Origin: UBA57 sp963577725
GTDB taxonomy: Archaea > Thermoproteota > Nitrososphaeria > Nitrososphaerales > UBA57
Assembly (NCBI GenBank): GCA_047517285.1
Contig: JAKZTE010000003.1
Span: 27,502-91,501, forward strand
Direction of reading: 5' to 3'
DNA length: 64,000 nt
Shown here: positions 27,403-36,904 of the stretch, one piece after another
Numbering within the stretch: position 1 is the stretch's first letter
Layout: the number at the start of each line of letters is the position of its first letter
Notes under the pieces: model-generated
What the model was told of the DNA's origin: nothing
The model's input: the letters and a program-made list of their open reading frames with translations, nothing else
The model's database searches: none
Position numbers and translations under genes: made by a program

Positions 27403-28794
27403 TTAAACTGAATATTCTTTAGTGAAATCTATTATAAATCTTAGCAGGCGTTCAGAAGATTTACCGTCACGATAATAGCATTGATTATCTACAATTTGAT
27501 TACGGCCATTAGAATCAAGTTCAGAGTTATTGAGATAGCGATTTATAAACATATTCAAATCTTCTTCAGATTTAGCGATTTTCACGCCTTTAGATTCTAC
27601 AATATCAGCATAGTGAGAGTATTGAAAATGACGTTTAACTGAGCGATTAAAGGATAAATCAAGATTAGCATCGAAGCCAATGTTTACCACAGGCGTATCG
27701 AATAAACAGGATTCAATAGTTATGGTAGAAGCGACATTAATCATAACGTCTGCATGATGTAGAGTATTTGATAGAATAGAATAATCGTCGAAATCAGATT
27801 TCCATACATAGCCTGAATCTTGAAACTCCTTTGACGCTTTTCCTGGAGTCTGAATTAAGACATCAGGTTTATCAATCAAATCATCGAAGTCAGATAAACT
27901 ACGGCGTGGATGAACACGCAATAGGAGTTGACAAGGATGGTCAAATTTGTTGTTTTGAATCATATCATAAATCATTTTAACAATAAAGGGTTCAGAATCA
28001 GAAAGTTGGGCAGTGCCAGTTGCATATAATAAAATCTTTTTATTTTCGTCTCCGTGTAAGGTGTTAATGAATTTTCCGCGGTCAAGTAAAGAAGAGCGAT
28101 TTGAATGAATGTCGAATTGTGGAACTCCAGTAATTGAAACGGATTCATCTGGATAGCCAAGAAGATTTATTGCTTCTTGTTTCATTATATTATTCCAAAC
28201 AATCAATTTATCTAATTTAACAGGGACTTCCCATTTAGATGTAAGGTTGTCCCAACTTGGAACATAACCAAGGATTGGAATCTTAGATTTATGTGCATGT
28301 CGTAGGATAGGATATGTATAAAATGAAAAAGGATATGTTACAAAGATGAAATTAGGTGAGAATTTAGAGAATAGATCGTCATATTCAGAATTACTAAAAA
28401 ATACAGAATCAGACCATGCAAGAATATTTTTAATGGTTGTACTTTTTGCAAAGAGTTTACCAATAGATTTTCGAATAACAGATAGAAGAGTATGTGAAGA
28501 ATCTAATTCAGAAATTTTTATTTTAAGAGTTTCAGAATGAGGTTTACTAGTATCTGCAAATACATAATTTCGCAATAAACCAAGGGCAATTTCAGACTTT
28601 GTACGTGGAATTTTCTTGAGAGTTTTAATAATCACGTTTGGGTTATTAGATTCAATCATATTTGGTTCGCAAAGTAAAATGATTTTTAGGCCAGAATTTG
28701 TGAGGATTTCTAGATTTTCCTCATTAATGATTGAGTTCCAGCCTATGCCATATGGAAGAACAATTAACAAAGTTTTATCATTATTTTCGGTCAT
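27403..28794 (-). CDS. Surface-carbohydrate biosynthesis protein, CDP-glycerol glycerophosphotransferase/GT-B-like
   Basis: A 463-residue protein with a probable GT-B fold. Features are LGYVPSWDNLTSKW (acceptor half), SITGVPQFDIH, KILLYATGTAQL, LLLRVHPRRSLSDFDDL, and HADVMINVASTITIESCLFDTPVVNIGFD. This arrangement resembles glycerophosphotransferases and polysaccharide transferases acting at the membrane surface. It sits 9 bases before the CBS-dehydrogenase gene, same strand. Exact reaction unknown. Confidence 0.6.
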   Translation of the reverse strand: MTENNDKTLLIVLPYGIGWNSIINEENLEILTNSGLKIILLCEPNMIESNNPNVIIKTLKKIPRTKSEIALGLLRNYVFADTSKPHSETLKIKISELDSSHTLLSVIRKSIGKLFAKSTTIKNILAWSDSVFFSNSEYDDLFSKFSPNFIFVTYPFSFYTYPILRHAHKSKIPILGYVPSWDNLTSKWEVPVKLDKLIVWNNIMKQEAINLLGYPDESVSITGVPQFDIHSNRSSLLDRGKFINTLHGDENKKILLYATGTAQLSDSEPFIVKMIYDMIQNNKFDHPCQLLLRVHPRRSLSDFDDLIDKPDVLIQTPGKASKEFQDSGYVWKSDFDDYSILSNTLHHADVMINVASTITIESCLFDTPVVNIGFDANLDLSFNRSVKRHFQYSHYADIVESKGVKIAKSEEDLNMFINRYLNNSELDSNGRNQIVDNQCYYRDGKSSERLLRFIIDFTKEYSV

Positions 28795-28858
28795 TTTTCA
28801 TTTAAACTGGTGTAAGATAGTAAGAAACTTAATTAAAATGTTTTGAATAATATTAATC

Positions 28859-30196
28859 GTGGATAAGAAGCAAATACAAGAACTGCCAAGAAATATCAAA
28901 TTAGGGAACAAAAAGATAGCAATATATGGAATTGGATTTGTGGGAACTGCAATTGCATCGACATGGTTAAGGGCAGGAGCATCGGTTATTGCGGTGGATA
29001 AGAAGAATATATTAGTCAATAACATCAATAATAAGAAAATTACCAATTCGGAACCAAAAGCTAGAGAAGCATTTATTGAGGGAATAAACAGTCAAAGATT
29101 AACAGCTACTACAAATGGAAAATGGGCATCAAAATATTCTGATATAAAAATTATAGCAGTGCCAGTAGGATTAGACAAAAGATCGGCGGATTTAAGATTT
29201 TTGTATTCGGCGGTAGAAGATATAACAACAGGATTAAAAAAGAACGACGTTATAATTATAACCCCAACAGTGCCAATTGGGACTTCTAAGAAAATTATTA
29301 AATGGATTGAAAATAAAAGTAAGTTAAAAGTTGAAAAGGATTTCTTTTTAATATATACGCCGGAGAGAATATCTGCAGGTCAGGCAATTAGTGATATAGA
29401 AAATAATTATCCGCCAATATTATCTGGAGCTGGAGAAACCAGTATAAAGATTGCAAATAAAATGTTTGAAGTGATTTCATCGAAGAAACCAATAATAATG
29501 TCAACGATTGAAGCTGCAGAAGCTGAAAAATTAATTGAAGGTTTATACAGAGATGTAAATATTGCATTAGCAAATGAACTATCAAGATTTTGTGAGAATG
29601 TAGGAATAGATTATTGGGAAGTTAAAGAAGCGGCAAATTCACAACCATATAGTCATTTGCATAAACCAGGAATAGGAGTAGGAGGTTATTGTATTCCAGT
29701 TTATCCTTGGTTATTAACACAAACAGCTATAGACAAAGGAATAGATATGAATTTTGCATTATTAGGAAGGTATACGAATGAAAAGATGCCAGGATATTCT
29801 GTCAGTCGAATAATGTCAGAAATTAACAATAAAAAGAAATTAACTGCACTGATTTTAGGATTGAGTTTTAGAGGAAATGTAGCCGATAATCGTATTTCTC
29901 CGACTTATGACATTATTGATGAACTGATTCAAATTAACATAAAGGTAAGAGTTCATGATCCTTTCTTTAGTTATGACCCACTATTGCCAAAAAAAGTCAA
30001 ATTAAGTAAGGATTTAGACAAAGTAATATCCGGAGTAGATATAATAATAATTGCCACTGATCATAATGAATATAAGGAAATTACAGAAGACTATATAATT
30101 AGGAAATCAAAAAAGAAACCATTAATTTTTGATGGAAGAAATATATTAGACAGATCTAAGTTTGAAAAACTGAAGATACTAACTATTGGAAAATGA
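28859..30196 (+). CDS. Nucleotide-sugar dehydrogenase (UDP-N-acetyl-mannosaminuronate dehydrogenase-like), second copy
   Basis: A 445-residue UDP-glucose/GDP-mannose dehydrogenase family protein. The NAD-binding region is IAIYGIGFVGTAIASTWLRAG (shortened by a residue in its usual form). It also has TPTVPIGTSK, YTPERISAGQA, and the catalytic cysteine in GVGGYCIPVYPW, where most homologues have GGxCLPKDP. Starts with GTG. It is the second such dehydrogenase in 5 kb and is clearly diverged from the CBS-fused one, so two different uronic acids or hexosamines may be oxidised. It ends one base before the convergent nucleotidyltransferase gene. Confidence 0.87.
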   Translation: MDKKQIQELPRNIKLGNKKIAIYGIGFVGTAIASTWLRAGASVIAVDKKNILVNNINNKKITNSEPKAREAFIEGINSQRLTATTNGKWASKYSDIKIIAVPVGLDKRSADLRFLYSAVEDITTGLKKNDVIIITPTVPIGTSKKIIKWIENKSKLKVEKDFFLIYTPERISAGQAISDIENNYPPILSGAGETSIKIANKMFEVISSKKPIIMSTIEAAEAEKLIEGLYRDVNIALANELSRFCENVGIDYWEVKEAANSQPYSHLHKPGIGVGGYCIPVYPWLLTQTAIDKGIDMNFALLGRYTNEKMPGYSVSRIMSEINNKKKLTALILGLSFRGNVADNRISPTYDIIDELIQINIKVRVHDPFFSYDPLLPKKVKLSKDLDKVISGVDIIIIATDHNEYKEITEDYIIRKSKKKPLIFDGRNILDRSKFEKLKILTIGK

Positions 30197-30883
30197 TTAT
30201 TCAGTAACGAATTCTTTTTGAGCTTCTTCTATATCTTTATGACTATCGATAGATCGCCATTTCACATTATTCTGTTTTATTGCAGACAATTTATTTTCTT
30301 GGGCAAGTAAAGGAAAGACGTCAGTTTCCAGACTGCCAACGCTTGATAAATAATTGAAGATTTTATTAGAGAAACAATATATTCCGGCATTAATCCAATG
30401 GTCGTCAAGTATTGGTTTTTCAGTAAAACGAGAGATCATACCATCTTCTTTAATTTCAATTTCTCCAAAAGGACTTCTTAAGGCAACTACTGCAATAGTT
30501 CCAATTAGCCCGTCAGTAAGATTGGAAATTAAACTATTTGGATCTATATTAGACATGATATCACCGTTCATAACAATGAAGTTAGAATGTTCTTTAAGAA
30601 GAGACTCAGATTGCATCAAGGCGCCTCCTGTGCCAAGAGGTTCTTCTTCTTTAGAATATTCAATAGAAACACCGAATTTTTCTCCATCTCCAAAATATTC
30701 AGTAATATTTTCACTCATATAACCGGTGCAAAGAACAACTTCTCCAATATTATGTGATTTAAGCCACATAATTTGCCATTCAAGTATTGGCTTATTTGAG
30801 ATAGGGATCATTGGCTTAGGTTTGTCGTCAGTAAGTGGTCTAAGTCGTTTTCCCATTCCACCTGCTAAAATAAGCGCTTTCAT
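30197..30883 (-). CDS. Sugar-1-phosphate nucleotidyltransferase
   Basis: A 228-residue NTP-transferase: LAGGMGKRLRPLTDDKPKPM (signature, residues 6-25), GGALMQSESLL, NGDIMSNID and FTEKPI. Single-domain enzymes of this size act as mannose-1-P guanylyltransferase, GlcNAc-1-P uridylyl/guanylyltransferase or glucose-1-P thymidylyltransferase; I cannot separate them. It would supply the nucleotide sugar used by the two dehydrogenases or by the nonulosonic acid branch. Confidence 0.87.
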   Translation of the reverse strand: MKALILAGGMGKRLRPLTDDKPKPMIPISNKPILEWQIMWLKSHNIGEVVLCTGYMSENITEYFGDGEKFGVSIEYSKEEEPLGTGGALMQSESLLKEHSNFIVMNGDIMSNIDPNSLISNLTDGLIGTIAVVALRSPFGEIEIKEDGMISRFTEKPILDDHWINAGIYCFSNKIFNYLSSVGSLETDVFPLLAQENKLSAIKQNNVKWRSIDSHKDIEEAQKEFVTE

Positions 30884-30962
30884 AATATATTTTTAATAAT
30901 TATTAACTATAGATAATCTTTTTCCAAAAGACATATCTTTTCTCGCGTATTTATTAGAATTA

Positions 30963-31514
30963 ATGTTTGAAATTGCTGATATTGTGAGGTTAAGAAAACA
31001 ATTAGGATTAACGCAGACAGAATTGGCAAAATTATCAGGGGTAAGTCAATCATTAATTACTAAGATGGAAGCGAAAAAAGTAGAACCTTCGTATTCCAAA
31101 GTAAAGATACTGATAGAGACCCTGCAAAAACAAGGACGAAGTGATAAAAGAACGGCCAGAAATATATGTTCAAAAACAGTAAAAGGACTGGATAAGAAAG
31201 AGACTTTAAAAGAAGCGGCTAAGAAGATTCGTGAAAAAAATATATCACAACTTCCAGTTTTCGACAAGAATAATATTGTAGGAAGTTTGTCAGAGAAAAC
31301 AATTTTACGAGTATTATCGGAATCAGGTTCTCCAAATGAGGCATTTGCAAAAAAAGTAATAGATGTAATGGATCCTTCTTTTCCAACAGTTGATGCAGAT
31401 ACACCGGTTGAATTATTATATCAGATGTTAGAATTTTTTGAAGCAGTAGTGGTAATAGAGAAGGCAAAAGTTATAGGAATAGTAACACGAAGTGATTTAT
31501 TTAAATTGAAATAG
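30963..31514 (+). CDS. HTH (XRE) transcriptional regulator with C-terminal CBS pair
   Basis: A 183-residue protein. Residues about 5-60 are a Cro/CI helix-turn-helix (LRKQLGLTQTELAKLSGVSQ at about 10-29). Residues about 70-183 are two CBS repeats (LPVFDKNNIVGSLSEKTIL and VVVIEKAKVIGIVTRSDLF), the latter usually sensing adenosine-containing ligands. The combination is a known archaeal regulator family with unclear targets. It sits between the glycan region and the methionine synthase genes, so either may be its target. Confidence 0.85.
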   Translation: MFEIADIVRLRKQLGLTQTELAKLSGVSQSLITKMEAKKVEPSYSKVKILIETLQKQGRSDKRTARNICSKTVKGLDKKETLKEAAKKIREKNISQLPVFDKNNIVGSLSEKTILRVLSESGSPNEAFAKKVIDVMDPSFPTVDADTPVELLYQMLEFFEAVVVIEKAKVIGIVTRSDLFKLK

Positions 31515-31563
31515 ATTAAGAAATACTTTTAATATAGACATTTACAGAATAATAAGAATAGAA

Positions 31564-32502
31564 TTGATTGATTATTGGATTGCAGGAATTTATCCACGGA
31601 ATGAGACACTCATTGAATCAACAAGATTATATGATAAAACATTACGAGAACAATTTAATAAAGAAAAGACACGATTATTAAAAATTCAATCCAAGAATAA
31701 ATTTAAGTATATAACAGATCCGTTAATTGATTGGGATGACAACATAAGGCCATTCACAGACAATCTAAAAGGAATAGAGAAAGGTCCGCTAACTAGATAC
31801 TATGAAAATAATACTTTTTATCGTCAGCCAATAATTACGAACAAGATTGCAACTTCAGGTAAAATTTTAAAGAACAGTATTTGTTTTAATTTATTTTCAG
31901 ATAAATCTAAATCCAAGATAGATATATTGGATCCATTTACATTCTACGATTTATCTGCAAATGAATTTTATAAATCGGAAGAAGAAGCAATAAACGCATT
32001 TGCGGATATGATTAAAAAAGAACTAAATTCAATAAAAAGAGATACAGGATTAATACAGTTTAATGCTCCATCATTGGCGCGAGTAAAAGAAAAAGAACAA
32101 CTAGACATAGTTAGAAAAGCAATGGTAAAAATACTAAAAGGGTTGGATGTAACAACATGTTTGAATTTATGGGGATCAGATGTGTCAGATACATTGGAGG
32201 CCTTTCAAGATTTTCCTGTGGACATAATAGGTATAGATTTCACTACTTCAAAAATTGACAAATTTGATAAAATAGAGATTAACAAAGGATTAGCTTGTGG
32301 TTTGATAGATGCAAAGAATACTAAAATGGAAAAGACGTCAGAGATTATTAGAGAGTTAAAAAATATTAAAGCGTTATTTAAACCAACTTCACTAGCAGTA
32401 ATACCAAGTTGGGATTTTGAATTCATACCGGAAACATTTGCTTGTAAGAAATTAGACATAATGAAACAAATAAAAGAAAAAACAAGTGTAATGAAACTAT
32501 GA
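31564..32502 (+). CDS. MetE N-terminal-like protein (split methionine synthase family)
   Basis: A 312-residue TIM-barrel protein homologous to the archaeal MetE-like N-terminal half. It opens with WIAGIYPRNETLIESTRLYD and later has LIQFNAPSLARVKEKEQL. It overlaps the downstream zinc-containing MetE gene by 4 bases (ATGA), so the two halves are made together. The zinc ligands are not in this half. Start TTG at 31564. Archaeal split enzymes may use a methyl donor other than bacterial polyglutamyl methyltetrahydrofolate; the donor is unknown here. Confidence 0.75.
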   Translation: MIDYWIAGIYPRNETLIESTRLYDKTLREQFNKEKTRLLKIQSKNKFKYITDPLIDWDDNIRPFTDNLKGIEKGPLTRYYENNTFYRQPIITNKIATSGKILKNSICFNLFSDKSKSKIDILDPFTFYDLSANEFYKSEEEAINAFADMIKKELNSIKRDTGLIQFNAPSLARVKEKEQLDIVRKAMVKILKGLDVTTCLNLWGSDVSDTLEAFQDFPVDIIGIDFTTSKIDKFDKIEINKGLACGLIDAKNTKMEKTSEIIRELKNIKALFKPTSLAVIPSWDFEFIPETFACKKLDIMKQIKEKTSVMKL

Positions 32503-33515
32503 AAAAGTTTCCGATTGCAACCCAAGAGATAGGCAGTATAAGAAAACCAAGATGGTTGGTTAAATTATTGCAAGACAAGAACGTGTCAGATGAGATCAAG
32601 GAATCAGCCAGAAGTGATGTAGCATTAATGAATTTGAAATTATTTGAAGATGTAGGTTTAGATGTAGTATATGATGGAGAAGCAAGACGAGTAGAGATGT
32701 ATGAATACAGTATAAGAAGAATAGAGGGTTTGAAATTAGCAGGAAAGATTAGATCATGGGACAATAAATACTACAATAAAGGAAGATGTACAAAGAAAGT
32801 TAATTACAAAGGGCCATATCACGTAGACGAATTTTTATTCGTGAAAGAAAATGCCAAGAAAATGATTAAACTACCAATAACTGGAGCTTATACTTTAGCA
32901 GATTGGTCTTATAATGAGGCTTACAAATCAAAAGAAGATTTTACAATAGACTTGGCGAGAAAAGTAATTAGGCCATTAATTAGAGATTTAGTTAAAACAG
33001 GAGCAGATTTTATTCAAATTGATGAGCCTGCAGCGACAACACATCCAGAGGAAATGAAATTAGTGGTTGATTCATTTAATGAATCGATAAAAGGAATTAA
33101 TGCGAAATTTGGGATTCATATATGCTACAGCGAAGATTATTCAAATATGTATCCAGAAGTACTTGAAATGAAGAATCACCAGTATGAATTAGAGTTTGCC
33201 AACAGGGATTCATGGAACAAAGGCGCAAATCATTCAAACAGGAACGGATATAAGTCATTTCTAAAGACTTTTAGAGATTATAATGAGAAGAAGGAGATTG
33301 GTTTAGGAGTCCTAGACGTCCACGTAGATAAAATAGAACCTCCTGAATTAGTAAGAGATAGGATATTATACGCAGTAAAAATGACAGACAATCCTAATCT
33401 TATACATGTAAATCCCGATTGTGGTTTAAGAACTAGAACAAGAGAAATATCATTTTCAAAACTCAGAAATATGGTAATTGGCGCAGAAATGGCCAAAAAG
33501 AAATTAGAATTATAA
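32499..33515 (+). CDS. metE: Cobalamin-independent methionine synthase, catalytic domain (MetE-like)
   Basis: Transfers a methyl group to homocysteine. The 338-residue protein corresponds to the C-terminal catalytic barrel of MetE. Zinc ligands are recognisable: H207 and C209 (GIHICYSED), a glutamate near 232 (ELEFANR), and C308 (VNPDCGLRTR). Substrate motifs include TQEIGSIRKPRW at the start and IQIDEPAATTH near 173-181. Coupled to the MetE N-like gene by a 4-base overlap. Confidence 0.9.
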   Translation: MKKFPIATQEIGSIRKPRWLVKLLQDKNVSDEIKESARSDVALMNLKLFEDVGLDVVYDGEARRVEMYEYSIRRIEGLKLAGKIRSWDNKYYNKGRCTKKVNYKGPYHVDEFLFVKENAKKMIKLPITGAYTLADWSYNEAYKSKEDFTIDLARKVIRPLIRDLVKTGADFIQIDEPAATTHPEEMKLVVDSFNESIKGINAKFGIHICYSEDYSNMYPEVLEMKNHQYELEFANRDSWNKGANHSNRNGYKSFLKTFRDYNEKKEIGLGVLDVHVDKIEPPELVRDRILYAVKMTDNPNLIHVNPDCGLRTRTREISFSKLRNMVIGAEMAKKKLEL

Positions 33516-33516
33516 A

Positions 33517-34956
33517 CTAATCAGTTTTAGAATTAGTAATTGTAGGCACAGGAACTTCAGTTTCATTTGCAGTTTTTGCTGCTGCTTCTTTAGCAGCTTT
33601 TTCAGCCGCAATTACCTTTGGATTATATGAACGATAAACATGGGCAATTATACCAAATATACAGAATATAGCTCCAGTCTCAAATAGGGCAAGAGCCCAT
33701 AATCCTCCTGCATATGCCATCAAGGCCATTCCATTAAGGATAACTTCAAAGATGACAAGCGAGATCATAACCGCATAAGTCCAGAAAGTATTCAGAATTA
33801 ACGGAGTTTGTTTTGTAGGTATAGGTCTTTGGCCAGGCACTACAAGAGCAGAACGGGCCTTGAGGAATCCATAGACGACGACAAAGCTAAAAACAACACT
33901 AATTAGCATAACACTATAAAATGGAATTGGTTCAATGAATAACCTTTCAGTTAGATTCTTAGTTGGATCTGGATGTACATAGAATCCCCAAATAGTGGTA
34001 ATAAAGATTTGAGTGATACTAGCAATACCTAAAGCAGCGAAGAATGGTCTGTCTTTCCATGAAATTTTTCTGCTATGATCAATAAATGGTACAAATAGGA
34101 ACATAGCTATCAATAGACCCGGCAGCAGACCGCCAGTAATGAATTTATCAAAACCTGTCCGAATAAACGCATACAAACCTGTAAGATACCATTCTGGAAC
34201 CGTAATTCCAGGAGGATGGTTAGGATCAAATTTCACACCCATTTCTACAGGGAATATGCCTCCAGTAATAAGAATTATACCAACCATTGCAGACCACATC
34301 GGGAGATCGAAAACAAGGAAACGTGGGAAATGAACGAACATTAAAATTCCCATTACAATCGGAATTATGAAAACATGAAGTGCATAAAGTCTTATTAAGA
34401 AATCTGAAAATCCTTGACCCCAAATCATTTTGGCAAGTGTCGGCCCTATAATTGGGCTAAATACAGTTAACGAGACCCCTATACTTACAGCCAGTTCAGC
34501 TCTATCGTTAAAGAGTAAATTATATCCAGTGAAGGCCTCCAATATAGTAACTACACCAAGGATCATACCGGTAACCCATATCATTTCATTTTTAATTTTA
34601 TATCGGCCACTGAAATATTGATAATAAAGGTGTAAAACAGCCATAAAGACCATTGCGTTTGAACCATGGTAATGTATATTTCGTATTGCAAAACCGTAAG
34701 GAATTTCTTCGTCTATAAATTCAACACTATCGAAAGCTCCTTCAATTCCTGGAACATAAAACAGCATCAAGAATGCTCCTGTTACTCCAAGAAGTAGAAA
34801 CAAACAGAAAGTAAGCATGCCGCTGAAACCCATAGGGCTCAGGAATTTTTTTGGCATTGTAAACTTAAGTCCTAAAAATACAGTTCGGTTCATCCGATTC
34901 ATAGTATAATCCCAAAACTTTGAGATAATACTTTGTTTCTTAGACGTAGCGGCCAA
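33517..34956 (-). CDS. Cytochrome b/b6 subunit of the complex III-like quinol oxidase
   Basis: A 479-residue integral membrane protein with the b6 core and a subunit-IV-like C-terminal half in one chain. Bis-histidine haem ligands lie in NIHYHGSNAMVFMAVLHLYY and ALHVFIIPIVMGILMFVHF. The Qo-site signature appears as the PEWYLTGLYAF segment. About ten to eleven hydrophobic helices are expected, plus an Ala/Lys-rich cytoplasmic tail. It overlaps the upstream Rieske gene by 17 bases. With the blue copper gene next door, it passes electrons from quinol to copper proteins, as in thaumarchaeal respiratory chains. Confidence 0.93.
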   Translation of the reverse strand: MAATSKKQSIISKFWDYTMNRMNRTVFLGLKFTMPKKFLSPMGFSGMLTFCLFLLLGVTGAFLMLFYVPGIEGAFDSVEFIDEEIPYGFAIRNIHYHGSNAMVFMAVLHLYYQYFSGRYKIKNEMIWVTGMILGVVTILEAFTGYNLLFNDRAELAVSIGVSLTVFSPIIGPTLAKMIWGQGFSDFLIRLYALHVFIIPIVMGILMFVHFPRFLVFDLPMWSAMVGIILITGGIFPVEMGVKFDPNHPPGITVPEWYLTGLYAFIRTGFDKFITGGLLPGLLIAMFLFVPFIDHSRKISWKDRPFFAALGIASITQIFITTIWGFYVHPDPTKNLTERLFIEPIPFYSVMLISVVFSFVVVYGFLKARSALVVPGQRPIPTKQTPLILNTFWTYAVMISLVIFEVILNGMALMAYAGGLWALALFETGAIFCIFGIIAHVYRSYNPKVIAAEKAAKEAAAKTANETEVPVPTITNSKTD

Positions 34957-35743
34957 GTCCTACAACTCCATTCTTTTCCAGAGAAGTATCAGGTGGAAGA
35001 ACCCATATATCTCCATTTTCATCAACCTCTAGAGGAAGAGTTGGAAGCGCGTCATTAGGTTTAGATTGCATCATAGCAGGTCCTTTATGAGACAATCCAG
35101 TTCGAGGATCGTAATTACTTCCATGGCACGGACATTCAATATTACCAGTTAACTTTTCGCCATTAACTTCTATTTCACGACCTTCAACATAATCCCAGAG
35201 ACACCAAAGGTGAACGCACACCATACTGTAAATTCTAAAAGCAGATGCATCATTTGGATCGCCACCAGCATTTGATGCAAGTCGAATTAATTGATAACGG
35301 CGAAATGGTTCAGAATCTTTTTCGTCGTCGCCAGTTCGAGGAAATGGAAATACAACAGAACTATCAGGTTCAATATCTGCAATGTTAGCAAAACGCCCTT
35401 CAGGTGTCATAATTCTTTGTCTAATAGCTTCTGTACCTCCCAAGGTAGCAGTGAAAAATGATCCATACGGAATGAAAGGAGTAAGTCCCAAAATACCACC
35501 TGCGACAGCTATTACTTTAAGAAAGTTTCTTCGTTCTTTAGATGGAGGGATGTCGACAATATCTTCGGTTTTTTCTTCGGTTTTTTCTTCGGTTTTTTCT
35601 ATGACCGGAGTTGATTCAACTTTAGCTACGGCAGGAGATTCTACATTATTATCAAGAGAATTATTTGAAATTTCAGAATTATTAACAGCTTCAGAACTAG
35701 GCTGTTGATTGTCAGATTGTTGTATTTTTTCTTTTTCCGCCAT
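34940..35743 (-). CDS. Rieske iron-sulfur protein of the cytochrome b complex
   Basis: A 267-residue membrane-anchored [2Fe-2S] protein. Rieske ligands are C176/H178 (with C181) and C204/H207 (with C206) in the motifs CVHLWC and CPCHGS; the second cysteine of each box forms the disulfide. A twin-arginine signal-anchor is at about residues 70-95 (ERRNFLKVIAVAGG), so export by the Tat system (tatC and tatA at 55-56 kb) is expected. The first 65 residues are a charged, low-complexity extension containing tandem EEKT repeats. It is upstream of and overlapping with cytochrome b. Confidence 0.94.
   Translation of the reverse strand: MAEKEKIQQSDNQQPSSEAVNNSEISNNSLDNNVESPAVAKVESTPVIEKTEEKTEEKTEDIVDIPPSKERRNFLKVIAVAGGILGLTPFIPYGSFFTATLGGTEAIRQRIMTPEGRFANIADIEPDSSVVFPFPRTGDDEKDSEPFRRYQLIRLASNAGGDPNDASAFRIYSMVCVHLWCLWDYVEGREIEVNGEKLTGNIECPCHGSNYDPRTGLSHKGPAMMQSKPNDALPTLPLEVDENGDIWVLPPDTSLEKNGVVGLGRYV
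35562..35597. repeat. 12-bp perfect tandem repeat, three copies, inside the Rieske gene
   Basis: Unit TCTTCGGTTTTT occurs three times in a row and encodes the repeated EEKT segments of the Rieske N-terminal extension. Because the unit is a multiple of three, copy-number change would lengthen or shorten the linker without frameshift. Confidence 0.85.
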
Positions 35744-35861
35744 TTGCTAACACACTAGTCTAGAATGAATATTCATCAAGAGCATATATATTTATTTTCT
35801 TTGTTGTCAAAAATGGCATAAAGATACGACATTTATAAGCAGCTTCTTTTTTTACTTTAAT

Positions 35862-36317
35862 GTGTCACAGACGTCAAAGATAGCAGGGCCGCTTTTTATT
35901 ATATGTATATTAACATCATTAGCAGGTTTTGGGTATTTTCAGTTCGTATATATGCCGGAGGTAAATAAAGAGGTAATAGTTCCAGAAGAATGGTTAAATC
36001 CGCCGGAAAAGATGGAAATCGACATATTATTAGGTTCTGTTGATCAAGATCAGGAAGATAACTTTTTACCAAATGCAATTTCCGTGACATTAGGAGAAAA
36101 TAATTTAGTAACATGGTCAAACTTAGACGGCGTCATTCATACAGTAACAGCAGAAGTCGGTAAAGAATTTATGAAACTAGCAGGAAATGCAAATTATATA
36201 GATCCTGAAGGCGGAGAATTTTCATTTCTGTTTATTGAATCTGGGGAATACACATACTATTGTGCGCCACATCCATGGATGAGAGGAACAGTAATCGTAT
36301 CAGAACCTGAAGCTTAA
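35862..36317 (+). CDS. Plastocyanin-like blue (type 1) copper protein, membrane-anchored
   Basis: A 151-residue cupredoxin with an N-terminal hydrophobic anchor (about residues 8-30). Type 1 copper ligands are seen as H93 (VIHTVT), C134, H137 and M140 (YCAPHPWM). It would accept electrons from the adjacent Rieske/cytochrome b complex outside the membrane. It is divergent from the Rieske gene across 118 bases. Starts with GTG at 35862. Its stop shares TTAA with the stop of convergent DUF99. Confidence 0.92.
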   Translation: MSQTSKIAGPLFIICILTSLAGFGYFQFVYMPEVNKEVIVPEEWLNPPEKMEIDILLGSVDQDQEDNFLPNAISVTLGENNLVTWSNLDGVIHTVTAEVGKEFMKLAGNANYIDPEGGEFSFLFIESGEYTYYCAPHPWMRGTVIVSEPEA

Positions 36318-36889
36318 GAAACAGGTTTCAGTACTTTAGCGCGTGCAAATAATTTAGCAATTCTTAGAGGTTCTGGAATTGAACCTTGTAAAGTGAATTT
36401 ATTCAAGATTCTTTGAGCTTCTGTTTTTGAAATACCGCAAATTTGAGCATGAATAAAATATTTCGTTGTCAAATTAATTTTTAGATTATCACCATTTTTA
36501 GAATTTATAAGTAGTTTATTTTTCCATGAAGTAGAGTGTTTTCTTTTAAAGTTATTTTCGAGATTTTTTGGAGAGTTTAGTGAAACAGATATTATTGGAA
36601 GATTAAAGGAGTTAAATAAATAATGGATATCTACTACATTGTAACTACTCATAATAGAACCAAGAATTAATATTACATTAATGTCATTTCTATGAAATTG
36701 TTTGTACATCAGAGAAATACTATCAGTTATATCATCGCCGCCAACAGTAGACAGTCCATAATTACATCCGTCAATAACCAAATCACTGCGCATAACGACA
36801 GAACATAAAGTTGATTTATTTGAGATAGGCAAATAGCATTCTGCAACACCCATTGCACGAATAGCATTCTTCTCAAGATGTATTTTCAT
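36314..36889 (-). CDS. DUF99 family protein
   Basis: A 191-residue protein of the archaeal DUF99 family (endonuclease V-like fold, function unknown). Recognisable segments are VMRSDLVIDG (aspartate-containing strand), STVGGDDIT and VILILGSIMSSYNVVD, followed by LPIISVSLNSPKNLE. It precedes no obvious partner; purB lies 15 bases upstream on the same strand. Confidence 0.8.
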   Translation of the reverse strand: MKIHLEKNAIRAMGVAECYLPISNKSTLCSVVMRSDLVIDGCNYGLSTVGGDDITDSISLMYKQFHRNDINVILILGSIMSSYNVVDIHYLFNSFNLPIISVSLNSPKNLENNFKRKHSTSWKNKLLINSKNGDNLKINLTTKYFIHAQICGISKTEAQRILNKFTLQGSIPEPLRIAKLFARAKVLKPVS

Positions 36890-36904
36890 AATAAACTATT
36901 GAAG

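Noticed and set aside
31564..33515. Split metE as a broken gene
   Set aside because: Archaeal MetE is commonly encoded as two proteins, and the 4-base overlap shows two intact genes.
35562..35597. Possible CRISPR or regulatory repeat
   Set aside because: Only three contiguous 12-bp copies inside a coding sequence, without spacers.
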